Positions 1 through 9,398 of a stretch of 64,000 bases of DNA are shown here, piece by piece (the first letter of the stretch is position 1; each line of letters starts with the position of its first letter). Origin of the DNA: Phycisphaerales bacterium. GTDB lineage: Bacteria; Planctomycetota; Phycisphaerae; Phycisphaerales; UBA1924. The translations under genes were made by a program, and so were the position numbers. The notes under the pieces are model-generated. The model was not told the origin of the DNA and did not search any database. It worked only from the letters and a program-made list of their open reading frames with translations. The stretch lies in NCBI GenBank assembly GCA_029260555.1, contig JAJDCZ010000032.1, positions 32,780-96,779 of the forward strand. Direction: 5' to 3'.

Positions 1-90
1 GGCCCGGATCTGCCTCGGGCATTGCCTCCTTCTGAACCGATCCTCAATGACCAGCCGGATCTTGCCTTGAGCGAAGAGGGGAGCCAGTAG
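1..90 (+). CDS. C-terminal end of an upstream gene (partial)
   Basis: Frame 1 is open from the window edge to a TAG at 88-90. It encodes about 29 residues rich in Pro, Asp, Glu and Leu. The next ATG follows the stop with no gap, so the two genes are almost certainly co-transcribed. Because the following gene is a DppB/OppB-type permease, this could be the tail of the solute-binding protein or of another ABC component. That is inference from position; the visible residues carry no diagnostic motif. Confidence 0.5.
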   Translation, partial: GPDLPRALPPSEPILNDQPDLALSEEGSQ

Positions 91-1098
91 ATGGGCCGAC
101 TGATCCTCTGGCGGCTCATTCAGCTGCCCTTCATCCTCCTTGTCATCTATACCATCACGCTCACGCTCGCGTGGAAAATCCCCGGCAATCCTCTCGAAAA
201 CCCCGAAGGACGCAGACCCCCTCCCGAAATCGCCCTGGCAATGCAAGCACAGTACAACCTTGACAGCTTCCCTCGCTTTTATGTCTCATATCTTGATAGC
301 CTGACTGGCATTCGCTGGCTGCGCGAATCAATCGATGGCACAGCTCGTCAGCAGGCAACCAATGCAGAAGCTCAAGGCCTGGCACTGCCCCCACGCCATG
401 TCATAGACCTGGGCCCCTCCCTCCAATACAAGGACCAGCGCGTCAACGAAATCATCGCATCCTCACTCCCCGTCTCTGTGCTGCTGGGAGCAACCTCGAT
501 ACTCATCGCTCTGGTTATTGGTGTCTTTGCGGGGGTCGTCGGCGCGATCAAGCCCAACTCGCTGATCGATCTTGTCACGCTCACCGTCGCGCTTGTCGGC
601 ATCAGCCTGCCCAGCTTTGTCATCGGCACCGTCTTGCTGCTGATCTTTTCAGTCACGCTGCGCTGGCTTCCGGTGGCAACCTGGGGCTCACCACGCGACA
701 TGCTGCTCCCCGCCATCACGCTCAGCTTGCCCTTTGCTGCCTACATCGCCCGCCTCATCCGCATGGGCATGATCGAACAGCTCTCAAGCGACTATGTCCG
801 CACCGCCCGCGCCAAGGGCGCCAGCACAATGCGCGTCCTGCTTGGACATGCTCTGAAAAACGCTTCCCTGCCCGTTTTGAGCTTTCTAGGCCCTGCTACA
901 GCACTTGCTATGACAGGCTCGTTTGTCGTTGAGCGGGTCTTCAGCGTCCCGGGCATTGGTCAACACTTTGTCAATGCGGTTCAAAACAAGGATCTGTTTT
1001 TGATCATGGGCGTAGTACTGGTCTTTGCGACCATGCTGGTGCTGTTCAACCTTGTGGTTGATGTACTCTACAAGTGGATAGACCCGCGGATCGAATGA
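91..1098 (+). CDS. Oligopeptide/dipeptide-type ABC transporter permease (DppB/OppB family)
   Basis: This is an inner-membrane permease of a peptide- or nickel-type ABC importer. At 335 aa it has the normal family length. Residues about 8-28 form the first membrane span, followed by a large external loop (about 30-130) and then five more hydrophobic spans. The EAA-type cytoplasmic loop that contacts the ATPase is at about 238-260 (ARAKGAS ... LKNASLP). The conserved end, with GSFVVERVFSVPGIG and a terminal D-x-R-I-E, fits the family. The ATG directly abuts the upstream stop, indicating an operon. No partner ATPase or second permease follows in this window, so the remaining subunits would lie upstream. 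The substrate cannot be read from the sequence. Confidence 0.92.
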   Translation: MGRLILWRLIQLPFILLVIYTITLTLAWKIPGNPLENPEGRRPPPEIALAMQAQYNLDSFPRFYVSYLDSLTGIRWLRESIDGTARQQATNAEAQGLALPPRHVIDLGPSLQYKDQRVNEIIASSLPVSVLLGATSILIALVIGVFAGVVGAIKPNSLIDLVTLTVALVGISLPSFVIGTVLLLIFSVTLRWLPVATWGSPRDMLLPAITLSLPFAAYIARLIRMGMIEQLSSDYVRTARAKGASTMRVLLGHALKNASLPVLSFLGPATALAMTGSFVVERVFSVPGIGQHFVNAVQNKDLFLIMGVVLVFATMLVLFNLVVDVLYKWIDPRIE

Positions 1099-1107
1099 CC
1101 CGCGGGT
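1082..1107 (+). terminator. Stem-loop overlapping the permease stop codon
   Basis: An 8-bp perfect stem (ACCCGCGG / CCGCGGGT) with a 10-nt loop spans the stop codon at 1096-1098. It has no T-run on the plus strand, so it is a weak candidate intrinsic terminator or an mRNA 3'-end stabilising hairpin. Confidence 0.35.
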
Positions 1108-1151
1108 TCCACTTGAAACTCACATATAAAAAAGATTTCAGAGGGTGCTGA

Positions 1152-1439
1152 TTACCAGCCGCCTCTACGCCCACCGCCGCCACCAGACCGCTCTTCACGA
1201 GGCTTGGCTTCGTTGACAACCAGAGGCCTGCCGTCGCAGTCATGGCCGTTAACCGACTCAATGGCGGATGATGCATCAGAGTCTGAATCCATTTCAACGA
1301 ACCCAAAGCCTCTGCTTCGTCCCGTTTCGCGATCCTGAATGATATTGGCTGAAGACACTGACCCATGCTGCTCAAAGAGGTTGCGCAGGTCATCGTTGCT
1401 CATGCTGAAAGGCAGATTGCCGACATACAATTTTTTCAT
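1152..1439 (-). CDS. RRM-type RNA-binding protein
   Basis: This 95-aa single RNA-recognition-motif protein matches the small bacterial (cyanobacterial/planctomycete) Rbp type. RNP2 is KLYVGNL near the N-terminus. RNP1 is RGFGFVEM at residues 43-50 and keeps the aromatic positions that stack on RNA bases. The C-terminal tail is Gly/Arg-rich, as in cold-inducible RNA chaperones of this family. I place the start at the ATG before KKLYVGN because the RRM fold begins there; an in-frame ATG nine codons upstream (1466) is possible. It stands alone between convergent and head-to-tail neighbours. A role in RNA binding is well supported; which RNAs it binds is unknown. Confidence 0.9.
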   Translation of the reverse strand: MKKLYVGNLPFSMSNDDLRNLFEQHGSVSSANIIQDRETGRSRGFGFVEMDSDSDASSAIESVNGHDCDGRPLVVNEAKPREERSGGGGGRRGGW

Positions 1440-1658
1440 CGTAACTACTATCCGTGCCTGATTCATGCTTTAACAGGAACCAACATCGTCTCAGGCTCTA
1501 ACGAAAACCGGTTCAGGCGGGTCATTCCCACTGCAGCAAGTGTAGCCTGCCTGAAACCAAGGGCAATACCCTGCTGAAGAACAAAAACAAGCCTGATCCC
1601 GCCATAAAAAGGGCAAGCCCAGACTCAGTCATACCTGTAAATCTTCAAAAAGGGTCCA

Positions 1659-2285
1659 TCAGCCCGTGCCTCTGAGCCGCTTGAGTTGTTCTCGCTGCAC
1701 TCTGGCAGAGATCTGTCTCAAGCCTTCTGTCAGGCCATTTCTGATGCCATGGATTTCAGAGCAGTAAAAACCATAACGACGCCGTCCTGAAGGCATTTCT
1801 TTAATACTCTGGACAATTGCGTCGCCTTTGTATGTGCTCTGGCAATCGTACAAGTTGACCGGGATCTTGCTGCCGATCTGTAAAACTTTGCTTGAACTCG
1901 CAGAGAACCCCGTGAGACTGATATCCAGAACAGAGCATCCATCCTGGCCATCAATGTTGGACTTGATATTTGCAAGCACCGTACAGACACGATAACACTG
2001 TCTTGATTCCGCCGAGACGGGCTTGCTGGTGGTCGTGAAGGTAAATACTGGAGCCTCTCCATCGATCAAGACCATCGCTATCGAGGCACTCTGCTGCATG
2101 AACTCACAGTTGTGCTCGCAATAAATCAGCACTTCCTGTTCGTCATGGAGCAGTTCCTGAGGCTCCTTGAACTCAGCTGTCCAGATACCCTCACTAAAGT
2201 CCGTGATAACCGCGGGATACATCACACGCTGAGAGCTGCTTTCTTCAGGTATGCATATAAAAAAAATAATACCTTTTTCAAGCAT
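1659..2285 (-). CDS. PilZ-domain protein
   Basis: A 208-aa protein with a C-terminal PilZ-like domain. The c-di-GMP signature appears as R-Q-C-Y-R (residues 95-99) followed by D-I-S-L-T-G (121-126), matching the family RxxxR ... D/NxSxxG pattern. The N-terminal half (1-90) resembles the flagellar-brake-type beta domain that precedes PilZ in YcgR-like proteins, though only weakly. The start is the ATG at 2285, which has a strong GGGAGAGGAT ribosome site upstream; longer frames lack one. It probably responds to cyclic di-GMP, perhaps to control motility or surface behaviour. No cyclase or flagellar gene is adjacent. Confidence 0.75.
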   Translation of the reverse strand: MLEKGIIFFICIPEESSSQRVMYPAVITDFSEGIWTAEFKEPQELLHDEQEVLIYCEHNCEFMQQSASIAMVLIDGEAPVFTFTTTSKPVSAESRQCYRVCTVLANIKSNIDGQDGCSVLDISLTGFSASSSKVLQIGSKIPVNLYDCQSTYKGDAIVQSIKEMPSGRRRYGFYCSEIHGIRNGLTEGLRQISARVQREQLKRLRGTG

Positions 2286-2486
2286 TCTTATCCTCTCCCG
2301 TATCCAAGGGGGTTTGTTCAAACAGGTAGTCCTGCACCATCGGCCACCTTCATGCCCCACATAAGGGGATATATAGCAAATCAAAAAAATCACTTTGCCC
2401 GGGATTTAGCCAGTCTGATACACTCCTTTCAGTGGTGGCAAGGCTAAAACTCTGTGCTGGCAAACTGGCATTCTGGAGGTCCGAAG

Positions 2487-2948
2487 ATGAACAAACGCTC
2501 GCTCATTGGTCTGGTTGTGTTCGTGATTATCGCATCTGCCGCTGCAGCCATCACATATTCAAGACTCAAGAGCAGCACCCCGACAGGTGAATATCAGAAA
2601 ATCGCCTGGCTGGAATCTGATGAGCCTCAAAGCCTGACAGCTCCCTTTGATATCAGCACCAGCAAAAAAAGTGATGAACCCAAGGTTCGAATCCGGCTCG
2701 GCGTCTATGCCCACCACCCTGATGTCCGCCCCTCAAGCGTGGGCAACCCTGTGCTCCTGTTCTCTATCGTCAAGGATGGCTCAGAAGGAGAAACACTGGT
2801 TGAACTTCTCAGCGTGAGCACAAAGAAAAAAGGCTTTCAAGAAGTCATCGAAGTGACCTGGGAGGGCGATCTGGAGCCCGGGACATACCACATCAAAGCC
2901 CAGAACCCCCAGCACGGCTGGGACGCCACCGTCGAACAACGCAAATAA
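2487..2948 (+). CDS. Small membrane-anchored protein of unknown function
   Basis: A 153-aa protein. The start is the ATG at 2487, preceded by GGAGG about eight bases upstream. Residues about 5-22 form one hydrophobic segment after a short basic N-terminus (MNKR), giving either an N-terminal anchor with the rest outside or an uncleaved signal. The remainder is hydrophilic and beta-like (for example VRIRLGVYAHHPDVRP and VIEVTWEGDLEPGTYHIKA), reminiscent of a small immunoglobulin-like extracytoplasmic domain. I do not recognise the family. The divergent PilZ gene lies 200 bp upstream. Confidence 0.6.
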   Translation: MNKRSLIGLVVFVIIASAAAAITYSRLKSSTPTGEYQKIAWLESDEPQSLTAPFDISTSKKSDEPKVRIRLGVYAHHPDVRPSSVGNPVLLFSIVKDGSEGETLVELLSVSTKKKGFQEVIEVTWEGDLEPGTYHIKAQNPQHGWDATVEQRK

Positions 2949-3115
2949 CAAACTCCGCTGTTCACAGCTTCACCCACCCTCTCAATGTGCCTGATTCCCC
3001 CACCTGGTGCCAGTGTAACCACTGCGCGCCCACAGCTGTGCAGTGTGATTCTTTGGCAATCAATGCGCAAAGCACTCTGGGTTGAAGACCTTAGATGCAA
3101 TATATCCAGGAGTAT

Positions 3116-3146
3116 AAAAAAACAGCGACCCGTTTCCGAGCCGCTG
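3116..3146 (-). terminator. Rho-independent terminator of the DUF11 lipoprotein gene
   Basis: Read on the minus strand, this is a 10-bp stem (3123-3132 pairing with 3137-3146, including two G-T pairs) closed by a GAAA tetraloop and followed directly by seven T. It begins 29 bp after the stop at 3175. It is a textbook intrinsic terminator. Confidence 0.9.
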
Positions 3147-3174
3147 CTTTGGGTTTCACGAATCAATCAGACGA

Positions 3175-4806
3175 TTACTCGTACTGGTTGGTTGCCTCGG
3201 TCTCCTGCACCGGACTTGTCAGCTGATCGCTGTTCATACGGACCAGGAAGCGGATATCGCCAGCCTTGAGAGCCTTGATATTCACCTTCCATGTCGCAAC
3301 CGCCTTGGGTGCGAGCGATGCCAGAGGTGCGAAGGTCAGCGTGTTGCCACGAAGAGTGCCGTTGGTCGCACCCGTAGAAGAAACATACTGCTGCTCACCG
3401 GGAATCTCAGCAACAATGATGATATTGGTACCCGGAGCCGTGCCCTGGTTGGTTACGGTAATGGTGTAAGTTTCGCCAGAGCCAACCTCGATCAGGTCGG
3501 TATCAACCACCTCAAGCAGAATCGCAGGACGACCCACGACAGGTGTGGAGCAGCGATCTGTCACTGCCACAGCACATGCACCAGTTGCGGTGGCTGATGC
3601 TGTGTAGTTGCCAGGACCAGCGGGCTTGACTGTCATCGTGACGGTCTTGTTGGCGTCAGCAGCCAGCGAACCCAGGTTCCAGACGATTCGTCCATTGTCA
3701 TTGGTGCCACCAGCAGAAGCCTTGACGAACTCTGTGCCGCTGGGCAACATGGAAACAACGGTGGTATTGGCAGATGCTGCATCGCCGGTGTTCTTCACAC
3801 CAAACTCAAAGGCAATGCTGCGACCAATAAAGCGTTCTTCGGGGCAGTCTGCAGTGATCGCAAGCACGGGTTTGGTGATCGTGGTGGTAGTTGCTGCACT
3901 TGAAGCAGTCAAGCCATCAGCAACAGCGCTTGCCTTGGAACTGAACTCGCCTGTGGATGCTGCCTTGGCATTGAAGGTCAGTGTTCTGCACTCGCCCGCA
4001 GCCAGGCTGCCGACAGGAACATCGATCACAGATTTGCCATCGGTCGTGGTCAAGCCGCGAGGCAGCGTATCACGCACACGAACATTGGTTGCCACACCTG
4101 TACCTGTGTTGCAAACCTCATACTTGAGTACAACCGTATCGCAAACCAAAGCCTGCTTCGTAGCTGTCTTGCTCACACGCAATGCAGGATCAACAACATT
4201 CAAAGTTGCGCACAACAGGTTGTTGTAGGAAACTGATACACAGTTTGATGCCAGGCCGACATCTGCAGAGGTGGCGTTCACTTTGATGATGCGGGTTTCG
4301 CATGCACCAAGATCACCCAGGCTCCAGAAAATGCCGCTGCTGGACTTGCTGCCAGCAGGCGAGGCACTCGTGACGGACAGGTTGTTTGCACCCTCTGCTG
4401 TCAGCACCACATTCTGAAGTGTTGCGTTGGTCAGATTGGTGACATGATACTCATAGGCATAATCAGCTCCGGAGCGAACCTCCCGAGGCATGACCTGATG
4501 GACCATAATGGCGCTGGAATACCGATCGCCGGTTGGGAATGCCATTCCCGAAGCGCTCATGTCTGGCCCGATATCTGGTGTGTAATCCCGGCAAGGGCCA
4601 GATGCTGCAGGCCTTGGTGCTGGCCGAGCTGCCTTTGGCTGAGGGACCCCAGCTCCCCACAAAAATGTTGCAGTGTCGCTTTCAGCGATACTGTCTGTAG
4701 CATTGTCCGACCCCTCCATCTGGGTGGTCGTACACGCTGTTGACAACAGCATGGCAGATGCTGTCAGCGATGCCAGAAAAAACTTACCCAATCCACTCTT
4801 ATTCAT
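3175..4806 (-). CDS. Lipoprotein with four DUF11-type repeats
   Basis: A 543-aa exported lipoprotein. The start (4806) has AGGAG upstream and opens a signal peptide ending in the lipobox L-S-T-A-C. Four DUF11-like beta modules follow. Each carries the pattern N-x-G-T/N-A-x-x-x-N followed by a P-x-G-x-x-F/L-type turn (for example VCNTGTGVATNVRVRDTLP, VKNTGDAASANTTVVSMLP and VTNQGTAPGTNIIIVAEIP). DUF11 modules are common in surface and cell-wall proteins. A 6-bp hairpin (4818-4834) sits directly before the ribosome site. The type II secretion genes lie 270 bp upstream on the same strand, so export or surface assembly through that system is possible but unproven. It probably acts as an envelope or surface structural protein. 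Confidence 0.85.
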   Translation of the reverse strand: MNKSGLGKFFLASLTASAMLLSTACTTTQMEGSDNATDSIAESDTATFLWGAGVPQPKAARPAPRPAASGPCRDYTPDIGPDMSASGMAFPTGDRYSSAIMVHQVMPREVRSGADYAYEYHVTNLTNATLQNVVLTAEGANNLSVTSASPAGSKSSSGIFWSLGDLGACETRIIKVNATSADVGLASNCVSVSYNNLLCATLNVVDPALRVSKTATKQALVCDTVVLKYEVCNTGTGVATNVRVRDTLPRGLTTTDGKSVIDVPVGSLAAGECRTLTFNAKAASTGEFSSKASAVADGLTASSAATTTTITKPVLAITADCPEERFIGRSIAFEFGVKNTGDAASANTTVVSMLPSGTEFVKASAGGTNDNGRIVWNLGSLAADANKTVTMTVKPAGPGNYTASATATGACAVAVTDRCSTPVVGRPAILLEVVDTDLIEVGSGETYTITVTNQGTAPGTNIIIVAEIPGEQQYVSSTGATNGTLRGNTLTFAPLASLAPKAVATWKVNIKALKAGDIRFLVRMNSDQLTSPVQETEATNQYE

Positions 4807-5077
4807 CGATATTCTCCTGTAGACCTTCTCTACACATAATCGTCCATGATGATTGATCAAGCAACCCTTGCCCCTCATCCAGTCAAAGACCCTGGCTGCA
4901 TACTCCCCGCTTGCCAGGTAAAAAACAAAGCCGTACTTTTTCCCGCCCCTAAAGAATACTCTCAAGCACGATCAGGGTGCTTTCCCATTTTCAGTCCGTA
5001 AACCAAGCCCATGAAGTTCGCTTTTTGATCGTACCAGAGGCAATGGACATCATAGCCTCTTTATATTACCCCTGCAT

Positions 5078-6781
5078 TTATTCACCCAGAACCCGTTGAA
5101 CTTCCTCAGCCGTCGTCTGGCTCGAAAGAATCTTACGCCTGGCATCTTCTTTCATAGGCACAAAGCCGTGGCGTATCGCGGTTTCATAGAGCGTCACCCC
5201 GTCAGCCCGCTCTGCGGTCTTCCTGCGAAGTTCATCATTCATTGTGACCATCTCGTACACCGCCATTCTGCCACGAAACCCTGTTCCAAAGCAGTTTTCA
5301 CATTTCTGGCCTTGAACCAGACCTGCGCCTGAGCAATCCGTACAGATCCGCCGCAACAGCCTTTGAGCGAGCACGCCCACCAGCGAGGAGGTGATCAAAA
5401 ACGGCTCAACCCCGATATCCATCAATCTGGGAATCGCACCGGGCGCATCATTTGTATGAAGCGTCGCCAGCACAAAGTGACCCGTCAACGATGCTTGAAT
5501 TGCCAGCTTGGCGGTTTCCTCATCGCGAATCTCACCCACCAGAATAACATCCGGGTCCTGCCTCAACAACGCACGCAAACCCGTTGCAAAGGTTACACCT
5601 CGCTTGGTATTGACCTGCATCTGACTGATGCCATCCATGTGGTACTCAACCGGGTCTTCAACAGTCATCACATTGCGGCTGCCACGATCGACACACCCAA
5701 GAGCTGCATAAAGCGTGGTCGTTTTACCCGAACCCGTTGGACCCGTCACCAACAACATGCCATTGGGCTGATCGATCAAACCCAGCAGGTCTTCTTGCAT
5801 CTGCTCGGTCATCCCCACCTCATTAAGTGAGAGCTTGGTCTGCGATTGATCCAGTAGCCTCAGCACAATGCGCTCGCCATACACCGTGGGGATACACGAC
5901 ATGCGAATATCTATCTTCTTTGATCCGATCCGCACAGAAGTATGCCCGTCCTGGGGGCTGTGACGGTTGGCAATATCAAGCTCCGTCATCACCTTGAGCC
6001 GGCTTGAAATCGCTGGCGCAAGCGCCTGAGGCGGGCTAAACGCATCCACCAGCATCCCGTCTACCCGCAGGCGAATGACCAGACGATTCTCCATGGGATG
6101 AATGTGCACATCGCTGGAGCGCCTGCGGAGTGCCTCAAACAAAATCATGTTCACCAGCCGAATCACAGGCCCCTGATTGGCCAGTTGCAACAAGTCGTTT
6201 GATTCGCCAATCGAACCCGCTGCGGTCTGCATCGCAGACTCATCCAGAGGCATCTCTTCGATGATCTCTGTCACCAGATCCTGCTGCTGCTCATACCCCC
6301 GATTAATCAGATTCGCAACCGACCCCCGAGGACAAAGCACCAGACGAATGGGCAACCCTAGTGCCTGCTCGATCATTGAAAAAGTTGCAGGCTGCATGGG
6401 CTGAGCTGTTGCAACCGTCATGACCGCGCCATCAAAGCAAGTCGCTGCTACATGATCGCGCCGGGCAACCGCTGATGGAACTAACTCGTAAAACCGCGCA
6501 GATGACTCCTCTATCCGAGGCTCAGAGATGAACTCAAGCCCTGTCCGATCGGCCAGCAGCTTGAGTGCTGTGTGCTCATCGGTCGCCAGCATCGAGAGCA
6601 GGACATCCCAAGGCTCCGTGTCAGATCCAGGATGGCTGGCAAAGTTCCTGAGCTGTTCACCTGACAATCGCATGGGGCCAAACAGCCCTGCGATTCGGCT
6701 CCAGTCGCTCGTAACCAGCCCGTTCTTGTCCCCCGAATCGGTCTGATCCGTGCTTTTTTTTCGTTTTATGCTGATCGCCAT
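5078..6781 (-). CDS. gspE: Type II secretion ATPase GspE
   Basis: The 567-aa cytoplasmic ATPase that powers pseudopilus assembly in type II secretion; the family also includes PilB. An N-terminal T2SSE domain (about 55-165) is followed by the NTPase core. Walker A GPTGSGKT is at 347-354, an Asp-box region around 370-378 (VEDPVEY), Walker B/Asp-rich (QDPDVILVGEIRDEET) at about 408-423 and the His box around 430-445. The tetracysteine zinc motif (Cys480, Cys483, Cys494, Cys497) is typical of GspE and PilB. The ATG lies 3 bp after gspD stops, with AAGGGCGG inside the end of gspD as the ribosome site. GspE rather than PilB is preferred because the neighbouring secretin is GspD-like. Confidence 0.9.
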   Translation of the reverse strand: MAISIKRKKSTDQTDSGDKNGLVTSDWSRIAGLFGPMRLSGEQLRNFASHPGSDTEPWDVLLSMLATDEHTALKLLADRTGLEFISEPRIEESSARFYELVPSAVARRDHVAATCFDGAVMTVATAQPMQPATFSMIEQALGLPIRLVLCPRGSVANLINRGYEQQQDLVTEIIEEMPLDESAMQTAAGSIGESNDLLQLANQGPVIRLVNMILFEALRRRSSDVHIHPMENRLVIRLRVDGMLVDAFSPPQALAPAISSRLKVMTELDIANRHSPQDGHTSVRIGSKKIDIRMSCIPTVYGERIVLRLLDQSQTKLSLNEVGMTEQMQEDLLGLIDQPNGMLLVTGPTGSGKTTTLYAALGCVDRGSRNVMTVEDPVEYHMDGISQMQVNTKRGVTFATGLRALLRQDPDVILVGEIRDEETAKLAIQASLTGHFVLATLHTNDAPGAIPRLMDIGVEPFLITSSLVGVLAQRLLRRICTDCSGAGLVQGQKCENCFGTGFRGRMAVYEMVTMNDELRRKTAERADGVTLYETAIRHGFVPMKEDARRKILSSQTTAEEVQRVLGE

Positions 6782-6784
6782 AGC

Positions 6785-9223
6785 TCAACCGCCCTTGCGC
6801 TCAACATTGCCCGCGCGAGAAGGTGTCACTTGCGTACCCTGGCTTTGATTTTCATCTGTGGAACGCTCCTGCATCGTAATGGGAATCATACTGGGCTTCA
6901 GCTCTGGCAGATCCAGATCGACCCCGGTTTCTGCCTGAGGCCCAAGTGTCAGCAAACGCAAATCCCGGAATGTCGGATCACGCATGATCTTCGGCGTAAT
7001 GAAAACATAAAGCGTCGTCTTGCGATCAGTGCTGTTGGTATCTCTAAACAAGTGGCCCACAAGCGGGATATCGCCAAGGAGTGGCACCTTGACAACCGTC
7101 GAACCTTCTTCACTGACCGTTATGCCACCAACAACAATCGTCGTATCAGATGGAATCGTTACCGAATCGGCGCGAATATTGCGCTGTTGACGCGGTGCCG
7201 GGATGCCGTTGGAACCTTCTCCTACAAAGTTGGAAAGCTCTATTTCGTAATCGAGCCTCAGATATCCCTCTTCAGAAATGTGAGGAGTCACCAGCAAACT
7301 TGTCCCGGCATCCTCAAAGCCCGCAAACGAAGTCTGCGTCGTGGCAGTGCCCTGCTGGGACGAAGTGGTAGGCTGTTGATCCAGACTCACTACCTCTGCT
7401 TCTTCATTGTCATCAACCAGCAGCTGAGGCGTAGAAAGAATCTTTGCATCCGCTTCACGCTTGAGCGCGTTGATGACTATGGGAACATACTGGCTCTTGA
7501 TCAGAGCTGCTGTGAAACCGCTCAGCCCCGTCACAACATCAACCGGATTGGTGAACCCCGAAGTGTCCGAAAAGTTGGTCAGCCCGAAGTTTGTCCGTAA
7601 TGCACCACCAGCACCCATTGCATTGACCAGCTGCGTTTCAAACGCCAGCCTCATCGAGTCATTGGCGGTGATCGAGATGATCTTGGCTTCGATATAAACC
7701 TGTGGCCGCCTGAGATCAATCTTGCTGATCAACTTGCCAAACTCACCCTGCTGACGCACCGGAGCCTTAATCAAAAGCTGGTTGTTGATCGGATCAGGCT
7801 GAACGAACAGCTCCTCATGCCAGGGCAAAACAACCTCATCAGGCTTTTTAGATGTATCACCTTCATTGAACTGGTTTCTCGAAGCGCTTGAGGACCGGTT
7901 TTGCTGTCGTTGAGGCTGACGCTGGGTCTGGCCACCCGGCAACAAGGCGTTATCCGCTCCAGCCCTCTGATTATCGACAAGCCCTTGAATAAGGTCTGCC
8001 ACATCAGCAGCATCTGTGTGGTAAAGCTTGTAAACCTTCGTCACAACACGCTCAGAATCCGTGTCATACTCAGCCACCAGCTTGGCCATCTGTTCGTGCT
8101 GGGCTTCTGTTGCGTAATACACAATATCGCCTCGCTGAATCGAGACGACCATCACCGAACCCCCTTCAAGCCTTTGTTGATCCTGCCCAGCTGCCTGCGT
8201 CCCTGATCGCACCGGCTGACCGGGCACAGTGCCCTGGGAATCATCACTCAGAGTGACAACCTCACCCAGTCCTCTCTTTGATGCCAGTTGCGAAATTGCG
8301 CTGGTCGCACCACGGGTGTGATAACGCCTGGGAATGAGCGTATCGGGACGATCGATCATCTCAATGATCATTTTGACTTCTTCAACCTCGTCATCCCGGC
8401 CTCGAAAAATCAATGCATTGCCTTGAGAATAAACCAGGAGTCGATCTGCAATGCTGGACATGCCAGCCCCCGTGCCTGCAAAGCTCGCTGCATTGAGTGC
8501 TGCATTACGAGGATCAGGCCTGCCCGAAAGATTGGTCGCACGCGGCAAAGCTGATGACGATGATCCCTTTCCCATCAACTCGATCGCCCGGGCTCGCGCT
8601 TCAGGTGCTGCGATATTCTGAATATCGATCCTGACCAGCTTCATCTCAGCCCGCTTGGCAATGATCCGTTCAACCAGTTGTTCAACAATGCGAACCCGGG
8701 GAGCGGTATCCGTCACCATGAGCACGCCAAGCTCATCAAGCGCGGTAATGCGACTCGTCGCGGAACCAAGTTGAGCCTGAATCGCGGTCTGCAAAATCGA
8801 AGGCTTCACATTCGGAATATTAATGATCCGTGTCGTTGCCAGCATCCCCTCAAAGCCGACTGAAACATTTTCCGAGCGCACCACTCCATACCAGCCCGTC
8901 TGCTCGTCAAAGGTCATCGCAAAGCCCTGCTGACCCAGCAAGCTGTCGATCAGGCTGAGCAGCTCCGTCTTGGGAACCGTCACCGGAGCGTTGAGCGCAA
9001 CGCTGCCCGTGACACCCTCCACCGAGTGAATATTGATCCCCAGTTCCTCAGCAGCAAGCTCAACGAGTGCTGTCAACTCAACAGGCTCAGAAAAGACGCT
9101 GAGCGTGATCGTCTCAGCTTCACCCTCGGGCATACTCGCTTCATCCTGAGCCTGGGCATAAAGCGACCCTCCACCTGAGATCAACGCACAGATCGTCAGC
9201 ACACACAGACGCTTGTTCATCAT
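6785..9223 (-). CDS. gspD: Type II secretion outer-membrane secretin GspD
   Basis: Secretin forming the outer-membrane channel of type II secretion. From the ATG at 9223 it is 812 aa with a signal peptide ending near YAQA. The N0 domain is at about 38-115. Several N-type repeats follow (for example around 275-295, with MIIEMIDRP, and 395-420, with VYKLYHTDAADVADLIQGLV). The secretin core is at about 505-745, containing VYIEAKIISI and ending in TTLYVFITPKIM. A Gln-rich linker lies at about 430-455. The start is uncertain: a TTG at 9265 has a well-spaced GGAGGA and would add 14 residues, and an ATG at 9253 is also in frame. gspE follows after 3 bp. No other gsp gene is in the window. Confidence 0.9.
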   Translation of the reverse strand: MMNKRLCVLTICALISGGGSLYAQAQDEASMPEGEAETITLSVFSEPVELTALVELAAEELGINIHSVEGVTGSVALNAPVTVPKTELLSLIDSLLGQQGFAMTFDEQTGWYGVVRSENVSVGFEGMLATTRIINIPNVKPSILQTAIQAQLGSATSRITALDELGVLMVTDTAPRVRIVEQLVERIIAKRAEMKLVRIDIQNIAAPEARARAIELMGKGSSSSALPRATNLSGRPDPRNAALNAASFAGTGAGMSSIADRLLVYSQGNALIFRGRDDEVEEVKMIIEMIDRPDTLIPRRYHTRGATSAISQLASKRGLGEVVTLSDDSQGTVPGQPVRSGTQAAGQDQQRLEGGSVMVVSIQRGDIVYYATEAQHEQMAKLVAEYDTDSERVVTKVYKLYHTDAADVADLIQGLVDNQRAGADNALLPGGQTQRQPQRQQNRSSSASRNQFNEGDTSKKPDEVVLPWHEELFVQPDPINNQLLIKAPVRQQGEFGKLISKIDLRRPQVYIEAKIISITANDSMRLAFETQLVNAMGAGGALRTNFGLTNFSDTSGFTNPVDVVTGLSGFTAALIKSQYVPIVINALKREADAKILSTPQLLVDDNEEAEVVSLDQQPTTSSQQGTATTQTSFAGFEDAGTSLLVTPHISEEGYLRLDYEIELSNFVGEGSNGIPAPRQQRNIRADSVTIPSDTTIVVGGITVSEEGSTVVKVPLLGDIPLVGHLFRDTNSTDRKTTLYVFITPKIMRDPTFRDLRLLTLGPQAETGVDLDLPELKPSMIPITMQERSTDENQSQGTQVTPSRAGNVERKGG

Positions 9224-9398
9224 ACAAATGGGCTCACTTTTTACTCGATCCATCCATTTCGGCAATGCTGAATCCTCCTTCTGCTGCTCCACGCTCCAGT
9301 AGGGTATACGGATAGCACACACCCTGCCTGCATCGGCTCAAGCAGAGATTCTACGCCAAACTCCGACCCGCACTGGTGAATCAGGCCAACAATCGACC

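Noticed and set aside
1611..1620. GGGC/GCCC repeat followed by T-rich DNA after the PilZ gene
   Set aside because: The loop would be only two to four bases and the stem three to four base pairs, so it is not a credible terminator.
3608..4228. A 206-codon plus-strand frame opposite the DUF11 gene
   Set aside because: Product is hydrophobic shadow sequence; the opposite strand has a lipobox, domain repeats, ribosome site and terminator.
9266..9398. Possible cobalamin riboswitch before the BtuF-like gene
   Set aside because: The spacer is only about 130-175 bp, and the conserved core layout of a B12 riboswitch is not visible.
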